A stretch of DNA of 64,000 bases, taken from NCBI GenBank assembly GCA_036365515.1, contig CM070874.1, forward strand, positions 99,368,442 to 99,432,441. The letters are read 5' to 3'. The translations under genes and the position numbers were made by a program. The stretch is from Torymus aiolomorphi (Eukaryota; Arthropoda; Insecta; Hymenoptera; Torymidae). The notes below the pieces were generated by a model. It saw only the letters and a list, made by a program, of their open reading frames with translations. It was not told the origin of the DNA and did no database searches. Positions 1-10,980 of the stretch are shown piece after piece (position 1 is the first letter of the stretch; the number at the start of each line of letters is the position of its first letter).

Positions 1-1835
1 AAATAAATATCATACCGCGTAATGGAAAACTTCTATTCTTCTTGGCAGAATTATGAATGGCATTTCTGAGAAACACATTTTATGAGACTTCGCTCGCTGT
101 CGGGAGTTTGTAAAAAAAGGCACAAAAAAATTAATGGCGACTGCTACAATTGACGCCACTAATGGTTTACGTATATGCTGTAATAATTTGTTCTTCAACA
201 AAATTTAAGGATATTTTAATGTCTCGCGTGACTCATACCCTTCTCATATTACATATTTTATTGATTTATATGGAGAACAAGAATGCTAGTTCCCTAACGT
301 AAGTCAGTCAATTGCATTCTTGAGAAACGTTACGATACAGTAACTAACCATTTCCTACCCATTTTAGAACAATTAACCTACATTTTTCGATACCCGCTAT
401 GTTTATTTTTAACCTGGCACTGTAGATACTGTATTTTTGTATGCGCACAAAAGTTTTTCGTTTTAATCATTTGTCGTTTTACCTTTCGAAGATGAAATTT
501 TCATTAGGTAGTCGTTATATAATTCCTGGTGTAATCTTGAAATATCATGAAATTATCTTTTTATCCTACAATTATCAAAATTATAATTAAAACAAAACAT
601 GTTTGATTCATCTTACTAAATTATTAGTTTTTTAACAAAAGTCACTCATAATTTTTTATTTTAAAATTATAATCAAGCATTATGGACTGAATTATTTTTA
701 AAGCTAAAGATTATTGTACTGTTTAGTTTCTTTTGTGCGGTTATGAATCGTATCCTCAAAAAAGTGCATTTTCATTAATAAATATTTAATTTTGCGGAAC
801 ATCTTTTATCCATAAAGTAATAGCTCAGTTTTACAAATAAGCTTTTTATAACCGATAGTTTACTGCCTTGCAATGGCTCTTAAGGCGTCAACCTGACGGT
901 GATATATAGGTAATTTTTTACTGGATTTATAATCGTCGCAATTTTTTCTTTACATAATCAGCATTGAACTTATATAATTAAACAAGACATACGTCGATTT
1001 CCGTTTTCCTTTACAGAACGATATTAATTTTTTCCCATTTTTGAGAGAAAATATTATATTAATTAAAATGAAATAACATAAAATGAGATGAATATACTAA
1101 GAAAAATATTTTCGTTTAAAGTGCCTTTTTCATTGCATTCCAAATATTTTCTTTGTAAGATATTCTACTACGAAATAATACCTTTGGTATTCTGTTATCA
1201 ACGATTAATAAACAATATAAAATAAATGTTTTTCCTTCTTTAAAATAATTTATATGAATAAAATTAATAATTTATAAAAATTGCTGAGAACATCTATTCA
1301 ATTAATGAAATTTTCCGCAAATCGTCTCCGTGACTAATTGTAAGTTTATGCGAAGATAATCATGGGATTGACACTGTATGATTTCCAATTCTTAATAAGG
1401 AATTTCATGATTAAGAATTTACAAAAATATTCAATAATATTTGATAAAAGACAATTCCTTTTTTAAATGTTCTTAATAATATATTTTAAATAGTATTTAG
1501 ATTCAATCAGAAGCATCTTTCAGAGTATATTATATTCATTTGTTATAGAAAACTTACTTTATAAAATACGTATGCACTGACGCTTGTACCCGTATTTATA
1601 CTGTTTGATTATCAACAAATCACTTTATTTTAATAAAGGCAATAGGAGTAACGCCATTTTAAGAATGAATATGTTACACGAACTCAATTCCGTTAATCAA
1701 GATAATAAAATTGAGTCCATCCTATATTCAACGACACAAGATTAAATAAAATGCTACTCTTTCATTTGATCAGATTCAAGATTTAGATAAAAGTTATTTT
1801 AATCTTACAAATTTTGAAAATTGAATTAAAAATTT
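1..1835. other. AT-rich non-coding stretch, no gene seen
   Basis: I see no convincing exon, RNA gene or bounded repeat here. The only reading frame of note (minus strand, about 10-201, 63 codons) resembles no protein I recognise and lacks splice or promoter context. The stretch is very AT-rich throughout and could be intergenic DNA or part of a long intron of a gene lying to the left. Confidence 0.5.
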
Positions 1836-2379
1836 CCCTGATAGAAATGTTAACCATATAGCTATTTTTGAGTTAACTTTCTGGCTAAAATGCAAATGGG
1901 TATTTTAAGTAACAGTGAAACTTTTAGATGAATTATATTACTTTTGTATCGTGATTTTGACTAAAAATGCTTTCATTTAATTAACACATTAGCTATAAAA
2001 TATGGTTAATTTTCTACCAGAGTTGTGTACCTATATTTATAGTAATGATATATTGTAAATTGAATACGCATTTTTGAGTAACTTTTAAAATTTTTTACAC
2101 GTAAGTAGTACAAAGATCGTTCAGTAGCATCATAATGTGCAAAAAATTGACTTTATAAATTTATAAACTTTTATATCAACTTTTTTGTCAGAAAATTCGT
2201 AAAAAAAATTGTGTTTTCAAAATTAAAATTATTATTATATCAGTATTAAATGACAATAAAACAGTTTAAACTAACATAAATTGGTTCTGTAATATTTTTC
2301 ATTCAGTGTTCGCGTTTTATTAATGAATATAAAAAAATTTACTTCATAAACTGTTGGAACACAAAAGATACAGTGTATT

Positions 2380-2566
2380 ATCGGGTGGGAAGAAAAAGGT
2401 TCTATCTCGGCGAAGAGCATGAAAAGGTCCTATCTCAGTCGAGCGCGTAAGAAGATTCCATCTCTTATCTCTTATAGCAGCGAGATGGAACCTTCTTACG
2501 CACTTGTCTGGAATATGACCTTTTCCCGCCCTTCGCCGAGATAGAACTTTTTTCTTCCCACCCGAC
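2380..2566. repeat. Near-perfect hairpin repeat
   Basis: The left arm begins TCGGGTGGGAAGAAAAAGG at 2381 and the right arm ends with its near complement CTTCCCACCCGA at 2565. Pairing runs inward almost to a short loop around 2470. Within each arm a CTATCTCGGC-like motif recurs three times with variation (2402, 2431, 2458 on the left). It is probably a small MITE or foldback element; no protein is encoded. Confidence 0.7.
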
Positions 2567-2821
2567 GATATGGACTCTTAGGGAAACACGCTGTTTTCAT
2601 GATTCCCGCGTTTATATATAAATATATATAAAAAAAGAAAAATTACACTTTCGGTAACAAGAACATAATTTATTAAATAATAATACATTAACATTTATAA
2701 AATAAAATGCGCAGAGTTTGTAAATGTAGTGTCGCGTTCTCTAATATAGTGATGCGTAGATGTACACGTTACCATGTTTGAGATAAATCTGGCTGAGTCA
2801 CACTGTTGTTTATATCTGCGG

Positions 2822-3871
2822 TTTAACCCGTTTCGGCTCGGAATTTTCGTCTGATTTTCGATACGATAAGTTTGTATGTTTCAAGTGTTTAAAAAACTTG
2901 AAGAATATGATTTCTGACGTAAAATTGTATGTACTTCCAGAATCCGTCCTTAAAATTGCAATACCATCAATATTAAAAAAATTATAAGCCATTTTAGTCA
3001 AAAAAACATGGTTTTCTAGAAAAAAATTTTTTTTTGATCGAAATTTTCGTACCAAAACAGAATTGATCCGTGAGTCTTACCAGTGAAAGTTGTGGAGTAA
3101 TTACCTATACTTTGTAATGGCATTGGTTTGAATCGAATTGGTTATTTTTCAGCGAATATCTCATAAAATACTTTGCGATTTTTTTTCTCGAAAAGAATTA
3201 AGGATTATGTATAAATTAATAATCGCTGTTAAGCAAACCATATGGTAGCAAATTGGCTACAAATACTTTGCGATTTTTTTTGTCGAAAAGGATTAACTGT
3301 GCAAAAAAAAATGTTATACAACAAAAAGTGCTTAAAATTAGTCAAAGAACACGTGGAAATATTTTCAGAATTTTTTTAGATCATATTTGGATTTTTGAAA
3401 AATGGCTAATTCCGAAAAATCTAAAAATTATGCGAAAAATTCTGAAAAAATTTCCACACGTTCTTTGAATAATTCTAAATACTTTTTAATCTATAAAAAA
3501 TTTTTTGCAAAGTTAATCCTTTTCAAGGAAAAAAATTGCAAAGTATTTTATGAGATTTTCAGACCTATGCCACTTCAAAGTATAGGTAATTACTCCACAA
3601 CTTTCACTGGTTAGACTCACGAATCAATTCTGTTTCGGTACGAAAATTTCGATCAAAAAAAAAATTTTTCCGAGAAAACCGTTTTTTTTTGGCTAAAATG
3701 GCTTATAATTTTTTAAATATTGATGGTATTGTAATTTTGAGGACGGATTCTGAAAGTACATAAAATTTTAGAAATCATATTTTTCAAGTTTTTTAAACAC
3801 TTGAAACATAAAAAGTTATCGTATCGAAAATCAGACGAAAATTTGGGAGTTCCGGGCCGAAACGGGTTAAA
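2822..3871. mobile_element. Palindromic TIR element, AACCCGTTTC family (copy 1)
   Basis: It begins TTTAACCCGTTTCGGC and ends GCCGAAACGGGTTAAA. The two halves are inverted copies for several hundred bases each, with small indels, around a centre near 3400. No protein is recognised: the frames inside are arm shadows. The termini resemble those of the palindrome at 40852-41940, and internal text such as CTTAAAATTAGTCAAAGAA here has a close match there (CTTAAAATTACTCAAAGAA), so the two are probably one foldback family. Confidence 0.7.
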
Positions 3872-4412
3872 GAGAGATGACGGGAAAGGTGTGTTTGTTA
3901 GAAGTGTTTTTTGTCAACATGATATTGGCTCAGAGTCCTTGTCAAATTTTATTATATAGTATTGGTGAATAATCGTTTTCCAGGTAAAAAGAATATAAAA
4001 TGTTTTCTTTTAATAGATATAAAAACTTTATTTTCTTGATTTTAATCGTTTGTCGAATATTTAATAATGAAAAACTTGTTCATTTAAATCGGTGCGAGTG
4101 TCATTCATTACTAACGATAACAGGGACCCGTTTTTTCGTTTAGTTTTGAATTTCGAGAAGATATCGTTTTGACACGCAGTAGATTAGCTCTATTATTTAT
4201 ATGAGTTAATACTTAAAAAATGTTTAATGCTGGTTTTTCCAGATACACATTTCCTGGATATACTTCTCTCTCATTATGCAAAATGATATGTAGTAAAATA
4301 GTTCGTAAAATATCTGGCAACATTTTTTAAATATAAATTATTCCTCCCAATTAACTATATTTTATAGCTCACGTGTTAATTCAATGGAAGCATTTTTAGC
4401 CAAAATCATGAT

Positions 4413-4426
4413 ACAAAAGTAATATA
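4413..4426. repeat. Target-site duplication of SINE, left copy
   Basis: ACAAAAGTAATATA here is repeated exactly at 5602-5615. The uninterrupted form of this site can be read in reverse complement in the left arm of the host element near 1935-1950, which confirms that the material between the two copies was inserted. Confidence 0.85.
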
Positions 4427-5601
4427 TTAAATACCTCATCCATCCCGCATTCGCCCAGGGTTATGCCTGTGGGGCGCGGAAAACATATAGATAAACCACG
4501 GGGGATAACTTCTAATTAAGAAAACCTGCTCCGGGATTGTCGGTGTATTGGAATAATTCAGTTTAGATGTCTAGGTCACATTCCGTAGGCTTAGAAACCG
4601 AAACTGTATTTATCCACACCTCCCGCTGAGTTTGTAAGAAGGCGATTCAACACCCGAGTAGAAATTTTCAAACGGCGATGACGCGGGACGGATCCGTCTG
4701 CCGTGATTCTTGATCCGTACCTGATGTTGTTGACGGATGAGTGCCGTACAAGGCATGTAACGCTGAACTGTATGTGGGCCGGATAATTTTACCTATCTAT
4801 ATCCTTACGTCCGGTGAAACATCTGGCCCTGATCCGGCCCTGATTCGGGCAACACGTGGCTTATTGTCTAAATAATTTGAAAGCGAATATGTTCTATAGT
4901 TAATAAAAATTAGAACATTTAATATATTTTTGATGTATTTATTAAATCATATTTATTGTATTTTATATATTTGGACACTATACATTATAATCTTGTTTTT
5001 TTTATAACAAATATAAAATTAATATTTGCACTTTTTCGAACAATTATAATTCTACATCTATTTGTATTTTATTTAATTAAACACTACTTATTTTTATTAA
5101 ATATCTTCTTTTTTCGAAATTTAGTACTTAACTTTTTCCTTCATTGTTTATCCATTATACTTATTAGGTTGTTCTTTGTACGACAGAAACGGAGCACTAT
5201 CCAGGTTTGAGGCTATGACGCGCGTGTAAACAAATGCTCATGTACTAATGCTAATATAACGGAAAAATGACATGTACCTTATTCAGAAAATTTCACGGCG
5301 TTGTATCGGCCCGGATAAGGCTTGCTGTAAATGAGTTTATCGTATGGCAGAAACGCAAGTACCTTACAATAAAAGCGTTACATGCCGCGCGAGGGCCTTG
5401 CACGGCATACGCCATCCGGCCCGTGTGATACCTACGGCACGCCGTATTTCATTTCTACTCGGGCACCTAACCGATCACATAAGCTAAGAAGTCGCAGAAA
5501 AAAACGCTGTCACCCATCCAAGTAGTGACCGCGCCCAAAACTGCTTAACCTCAGTGATCGGCCGAGGTGGCGACTGCGCTACCTGCCAAACTGTCGGTAC
5601 A
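4427..5601 (-). mobile_element. tRNA/5S rRNA composite SINE, split by a MITE
   Basis: Read on the minus strand from 5601, it opens with a tRNA-type A box (TAGCGCAGTCG, near 5577-5587). It continues with text resembling the middle and C box of 5S rRNA: CCGATCACTGAGGTTAAGCAG-like, then ACTTGGATGGGTGAC, about 5509-5560. The 3' part is at 4427-4652. Removing the 811-bp MITE at 4653-5463 leaves about 364 bp. The flanking 14-bp direct repeat indicates target-primed retroposition by a LINE. Its 3' part shares CCCTGGGCGAATG with the SINE at 37218-37667. The 5' head is a tRNA/5S hybrid, not a functional 5S gene. Confidence 0.75.
4653..5463. mobile_element. MITE inserted in the SINE
   Basis: The TIR reads CCCGAGTAGAAAT at 4653 and ATTTCTACTCGGG ending at 5463. 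Internal inverted blocks (GTGCCGTACAAGGCATGTAACGC near 4742, in pieces complementary to about 5376-5410) make it partly foldback. SINE text resumes on each side. Only the dinucleotide CA is repeated at the junctions, so the superfamily cannot be assigned. Confidence 0.65.
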
Positions 5602-5655
5602 ACAAAAGTAATATAATTCATCTAAAAGTTTTACTCTTACTTAAAATACCCATTT

Positions 5656-6951
5656 TATAAAGTGTAGGGGGGACTGGGGTAAATTCGGATACTTTTTGGA
5701 AATTGTTTATTAAAAATAGATAAAAAATATAATAACGATATTTAATACAAGAATTGTTTTTAGTTTACATTAAGGTAACTGAAAAGTGATTTGGTTAGCC
5801 AAACAAATATTTGTAAAAAATTTTATTAAAAATTTACGTAAGTATCCGATTTTACCCCATAAAAAAATTGTCGGAGTATAATCGGATACTTTCATTATTC
5901 TTTACCCCAAAGTTCGAAAAAAGAAATTATTAATTTTTTGCCATAAAAAGTAAAATTGAGAAACGGAATTACGCCTACTTATCAAGGAGCGCGAAAGCAC
6001 TCCGACGGCAAGTTTTATTATAACATAAATAATTCTTACTAAAAGAATATGTTGCTTACAGAAAGATTATACGCACTATGGCTGTTATGATGAACACAGT
6101 CTTACGAGCTAACAAATCTTTGACTTCTTCTAAAGTCAACACGACGCTATTTTTGACATGTCGATCGTACACAAAATGATAATAGGAACATCCTCGAAGA
6201 GATACCATAGCTATTATATAGGTCGCACTAGTGTTACGTGTGGGAGAATTTCACACACGAGTTCGGTACAAATAAAGACGTGATTGAGCATTCGAAGCGT
6301 CGAGAACACTCGGTACTGCGCGTCGACTGTGGCACGAGGAAACCAGAGTCGGTCAAATCGGTCGAAGCGGCCGAAACTGCAAAATCGGCACTAGGGGAAG
6401 AACGAAGCTCCACGTGCAGCCGATCCCCACCTACGATTAATTAGGAAAGTGGGAGACACTGCATCGCGGATATAAAAAGCGACGCATCCGCCGTCGGGAG
6501 GACGACTAGCCACGGGGAACCTATGAGAGAGGTCTGGACGACACGATGACTCCAGAACGAGATAGGACGACAACGGAGTTTTCGGCCATCAATTCACGGA
6601 GTCTTCAGTCATCAATCCACGAGGAAGCCACGATCACGACGACTCATCCGCGCCGCGCACATATATACATATACACGTTAGGACATCTCTCTCCCGCGCA
6701 TTTGAGTATTGAATAAATACCACAGTTTAATTATACTTCCTGTCTTCCCGACTTCTTATTTCACGTAAAATCAACCTGTCCGGGTGCGTAACCCAGAGTG
6801 GCCAGGAACTAAAAGATACCCCTTCACACGTAACACTAGTAATAACCGAGAAATCGAGAATTCCGGTTTTGCCCCAGTATACGGTTTTACCGTATACTAA
6901 ATACCATAATTTATTTCTGATTAGTACATGATTATGAAATAACAAACAATG
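5656..6951. mobile_element. Insertion with GGGGTAAA-type inverted ends, holding a solo LTR
   Basis: This block interrupts the right arm of the outer element: arm text stops near 5655 and resumes near 6952. Near its ends it has inverted ACTGGGGTAAATTCGG-like (5674) and CCGGTTTTGCCCCAGT-like (6864) sequences, plus a further internal GATTTTACCCCAT at 5848. The exact ends are uncertain by tens of bases. A solo LTR (6232-6835) is inserted in it. No coding capacity is seen. Confidence 0.45.
6228..6839. mobile_element. Solo LTR with CTAG target duplication
   Basis: The LTR runs 6232-6835 (604 bp). It begins TGTTACGTGTG and ends CACACGTAACA, a long inverted terminus of the TG...CA type, and is flanked by exact CTAG copies at 6228-6231 and 6836-6839. 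In + orientation it has a TATA-like GATATAAAAAG at about 6467 and a poly(A) signal AATAAA near 6714, in the right order for U3-R-U5. It is much richer in GC than its surroundings. No primer-binding site, gag or pol follows, so it is a recombination-derived solo LTR. The 4-bp duplication suits Ty3/gypsy-like elements, but the family is an inference. Confidence 0.8.
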
Positions 6952-7215
6952 TGCGTTTTTAACCGAAAAGTTAACTAAAAAAATAGCAAAAAATAACTTA
7001 TAATTAACATTTCTATCAGGGCTGTAGCTGAAATAAAACAACTTCTAAAATATTAATCGTATTATTCTTTAATTTGATATGATATTACGTTCTTAAAGAA
7101 TGGTAATATAAAGCTAAAAACGCTTTCCATTAATTTAAAAAAAAAACGTTCCATGGAATGTACTGTTCACAGTATGCTAGCTAACCAAACGCGCTATAAT
7201 CGAAAGAAAACGTCA

Positions 7216-8047
7216 TATTATATATATGTCGAAATCTACCGAAAAATGCCCCTAACTGTGGTCGAAAAATCGTAAAAAATTCAAAGTTGAAGCACACCTC
7301 CAACAACTGGTTTTTCCGATTCTGTAGCAAAAATAGTCCACAAAAAACGTGTCGAACCAAGGAAATCGACATAGTGTTTTTCAGGAAGCTACATTTAAGT
7401 TTTCTTATGGAAATTTAACATGGGGAAAAATGGACGAAAAGTGGTCATTGATGATTAACTAATAGTAAGCTATTGAAGCGGCAAAAAAAATTTTCACGAA
7501 AAAGCGATTAAAGTAGAAGAAAAGAGCTTTAATTTGAGACTAGAATCGTTAAAAATCGGTCGATTCTGTGCAAAGCTACGTGAATTTGAAAATGGCGAAA
7601 AATGACGAAAAATACCAAAAATTAAGAATTACGTGGATTTGGGAAAAGTCGCTCATTTTTGGTCATTTTTCGCAATTTTCAAATTCACGTAGCTTTGCAC
7701 AGAATCGACCGGTTTTAACGATTCTAGTCTCAAATTAAAGCTCTTTTCTTCTTATACTTTAATCGCTTTTTTGTGAAATTTGTTTTTGCCTCTTCAGTAG
7801 CTTGCCATTGGTTAATCATCAATGACTACTTTTCGTCTATTTTTTCCATGTTAAATTTCCATAAGAAAAATTAAATGTAGCTTCTTGAAAAACGCTATTC
7901 CGATTTCCTTGGTTCGACACACTTTTCGTGTATTATTTTTGCTACAGAATAGGAAAAACCAGTTGTTGGAGGTGTGCTTCAACTTTGAATTTTTACAGGT
8001 TTTCGACCACAGTTAGGGGTAATTTTCTGTAGAATTCAACATATAAG
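7216..8047. repeat. Large foldback element, about 0.8 kb
   Basis: The left arm, from about 7216 (CCCCTAACTGTGGTCGAAAA at 7250), and the right arm (TTTTCGACCACAGTTAGGGG ending near 8020) are inverted copies running inward to a centre near 7630-7650, with scattered substitutions. The frames found here are arm shadows. It lies next to the 9-kb transposon but shares no sequence with it that I can see. Confidence 0.7.
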
Positions 8048-8507
8048 CATCGTCCCGCGCGTGTTTCTCCGCCCACGCAAAGTGGTTCTATTTATGCGCT
8101 CAACGCGTAATATATACATGCAGAAAGTCGGCCAGCGCAGAAGCACGGCGAGACGCTGATCAGTCACTGATGACGACACGACTAGCCCAATCTTTTGCCA
8201 ATTCGTGGGTGTGGCCTCACTGCTACGTCGATCCGCAGAAAAAGAAGAGCGCCGCAGTCGCTGTCGGCGGACATGCCACCTGTCGCGATAACGACGCGAT
8301 AAACAAGATCGCATTATCGACGTCGCCGCGACGTGACAATGACGATACATCTTGGCGCGTATAGCTCGCTGCAAAATTTTCCTTGGCACATCTTTCCGAC
8401 TCAGGTGCGAAGCAGATATTATTATTGCGCGAGAGAAAGACACGCGGACATCGATCGTTCATTCACCTGTGAAGAAAATTGACTCGCGTATACTCGTTAT
8501 ATACATA
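8048..8507. other. GC-richer stretch, nature unclear
   Basis: This roughly 450-bp block has many CpG dinucleotides and overlapping frames on both strands (for example minus 8036-8443 and plus 8170-8364), none of which resembles a known protein. It may be a solo LTR fragment, a promoter or captured DNA. I found no terminal repeats or splice-site context. Confidence 0.3.
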
Positions 8508-10980
8508 GGCCAGTCAAATTAGTTTTTTCATGAAACCTAATTGTAAGCCGACCTTATCAAGCGGGTTATGATTGGGGAGGTCATCAGGAACAATAACCCG
8601 GTGAATGAGTATAAAAATTTACATGGGAAATGTTTTTAATTAACAATTGGATGCTCGGAAAAACAGTTTTTCGACTGCTACAGAAAAACTACTGACTTTA
8701 CAGAAAAAAGTTCAAAGTAAACTTTGTAGATATTAAAAAGATCTATCAAACGCAATTTACAGATTTAAATTTAGTTAATTTGTTTATCTGCAAATCGCAA
8801 AAAACCGCTTAAAAAGGCCATTTTTACGATTGTTTATTACTTTGTTAAAAATGTCGCTAGGTGCTTGATAACTCGTTTAAGTATAGCTCTTATAGCACTT
8901 AATAAGCAGTTAAAATTTTAGCTAAAAATATTTAATAGTTTTTGCATAATTCCATTTATTTATTAGATTTTGGTCATTTTTGCGTGATTTTTCCCAAGCC
9001 GAGGGACGTCGTACGAGGATGCAGTAAACAGATTTTGAAAGTCTAACATCTCTACTTTCACGAACAATGAATAGCTAAGCGATTTTTTCAAATTTAATTG
9101 TCTAAAATCGCAAAATAAAAAGAAGTAATTTTTTGTTATAAATAAAAGCAATTGCGGCGCGACTATTGGTCGTAGATAATCGACAGTAGGTTCGTTGGAA
9201 AGCTGGCATTTTTTCACAAATTTTAAGGGGTCTACGAACTCTCTAAGTGCTCTGGGAGCCGAGATAATTTTTTTTTTTTAAATCGCTGTGTCTTCAATTA
9301 TTAATATTAAGAAACGAGACAGGGACGAAAAATCGAATTAATAGTTGTACTAACAGAAAAAAAATATTTCGTCACATTTATTGCAAAATTACATTGTTAT
9401 AAATAATCACGAAGGCGCGGGTCTAAATTGGAGAAGGCTACAAGTGTCACGCGCAAAAACTGAGCGTAGGAACTTCAAATCCGACGCGCTCGAAATTTTT
9501 TTCATATCTCGGTATATAATTGACGTAAACCCTTCATTTTTTTTTTAATTTGGGGTAGCTCGCCAAAATATTAATATACAGCCTACTCATTTTCCCGAAA
9601 ATGTTTATTTAACAATACTTAATTAACAACAATTATTTTTATTAACTTTTTTCTGTTTTTTTCATAAATAAATAATTAAATACATATAATTTTATGCAAT
9701 GGTACATATTATTAATTCATTAAACATACTTTTATATTACTCTGTGTATGTGAGTTTATGTGTGTGTGAGTAGATTTGAATTTTTCCGTGCTTTCATGTG
9801 TTCGGAAACGCATGTTCCGAAAGGCATCGGGGTGAAACCTTTCGTTAGACGCTTCGACACTTGTGCGCATGTCTCCGCCAAGGGGAGCGTTACTATACTT
9901 TCTCTTTTGACCGTTGTGCCAGTGACGCCAGCCACCGAGTATAGAAGCATAAGCAGTATCGAATACAATTTTAGTATAACATACAGTGTATATTACAGTT
10001 TAATAAACAGTTTATAAGTGAAATTTATTGAATCCTCGTAAGTGAATATATACAGTATTCTGATTTATATTGTAATTATCAAATATATTTATAAGTTATA
10101 TATTACAGTTGCATTTGCTATTTTTAAACGAAAATCCGGATTGTTTGGGATATAGTACCACAGCTATAAGAGAAAGACTTTATGAACTAGTGTTATCGCA
10201 CCGTTGGTAAGTACATAAATGTTGTAATTGTTATTCATAGTGTTATTACGAAATCGGTAAATAATTTATTTGAAATTAGTGTTACGTGCAGATATACGTA
10301 CGAATATAAAAGAGCGAAATAAGCCAGCCGTTCGATTAATAGAAGTCCGATTGGTACGGTGGCTTGATGGTAGCCTTTCTGACTTGTGCGTCGGCGGCTC
10401 CGGTTCGATCCCAGGGTCCGTCAATTTTTTATTCCTAAAAGTTGCTTAGCCCACTCGTAATTTTAGCAAAAATAATATTATTAGTTTAAAATAATTTTTA
10501 TGAAAATTTTTTGAAAAATATTTATTTTGGCATAGTGTAAACGGATGTCTAAATTATAATTTTTTTTTTTAATATTTATAGTCAAATACAGTTTAATTAT
10601 GAATACATTTTTAAAATCAGATTTATTGATATATTTTTTTTGTTAATTATATGTTATAGTTAATTAAGTTTCAATAATTACAAAATTTATTGATACAATA
10701 CATTATTTTTGTGCAGGTTGAAGTTTTCTTGAAAATGGAAACTGACGGCGCGAACATCTGTTTGCTGTGTGACAAACTAGTCAACCCCGAGCAGGCTCGA
10801 GTTCTCAAAGAGAAGGCTATAGCAACCTTAATTGATGCAAGTTTAAAGAGGAAGGATAACAAACATAAAAAACTCCAAAAGTGTCAAGCATTAACAATTC
10901 ATACCAATTGTCATAGTAATTATGTTAAACAGTCAAGTATAAAAGATGCCCAAAAACAAGCAAGTATTTTAAAAGTAACT
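8508..10980. repeat. Left long terminal inverted repeat
   Basis: It is complementary to 15070-17555. From outside in it holds the GGCC end, several hundred AT-rich bases, a short GT-rich run near 9750, the tRNA-like unit at 10353-10430, a splice-acceptor-like TTTTTGTGCAG ending near 10717, and the first ~82 codons of the element's gene. Its inner boundary is exact: identity ends after AAAAGTAACT at 10980. Confidence 0.85.
10353..10430 (+). ncRNA. tRNA-like pol III unit in left TIR
   Basis: An A-box-like TGGCTTGATGG (10360-10370) and a B-box GGTTCGATCCC (10402-10412) are correctly ordered and spaced, and a T6 run at 10425-10430 could serve as a pol III terminator. A short anticodon-like hairpin can be drawn, but the acceptor stem does not pair. 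I therefore call it a tRNA-derived promoter relic, not a working tRNA gene. An inverted copy sits in the right TIR. Confidence 0.5.

Larger units (their letters stand above)
1836..7021. mobile_element. Outer TIR element, host of a nested insertion stack
   Basis: The ends are an inverted pair: CCCTGATAGAAATGTTAA at 1836 and its complement ending at 7021. The left arm (1836 to about 2050) matches, in reverse complement, three separated right-arm pieces: about 4340-4426, 5616-5655 and 6952-7021. The gaps between these pieces are exactly the later insertions (the SINE and the TGGGGTAAA element). No transposase remnant was recognised, so this is probably a non-autonomous DNA element. No target duplication was found, and the superfamily is unknown. 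Confidence 0.6.

Noticed and set aside
5506..5590. Functional 5S rRNA gene on the minus strand
   Set aside because: Only the middle and C-box parts resemble 5S; the 5' part is tRNA-like and the unit has SINE-type target duplications.
9756..10017. Frames on both strands with an exact partner at 16034-16295
   Set aside because: They are mirror copies created by the long TIRs, overlap each other in antisense and resemble no protein.
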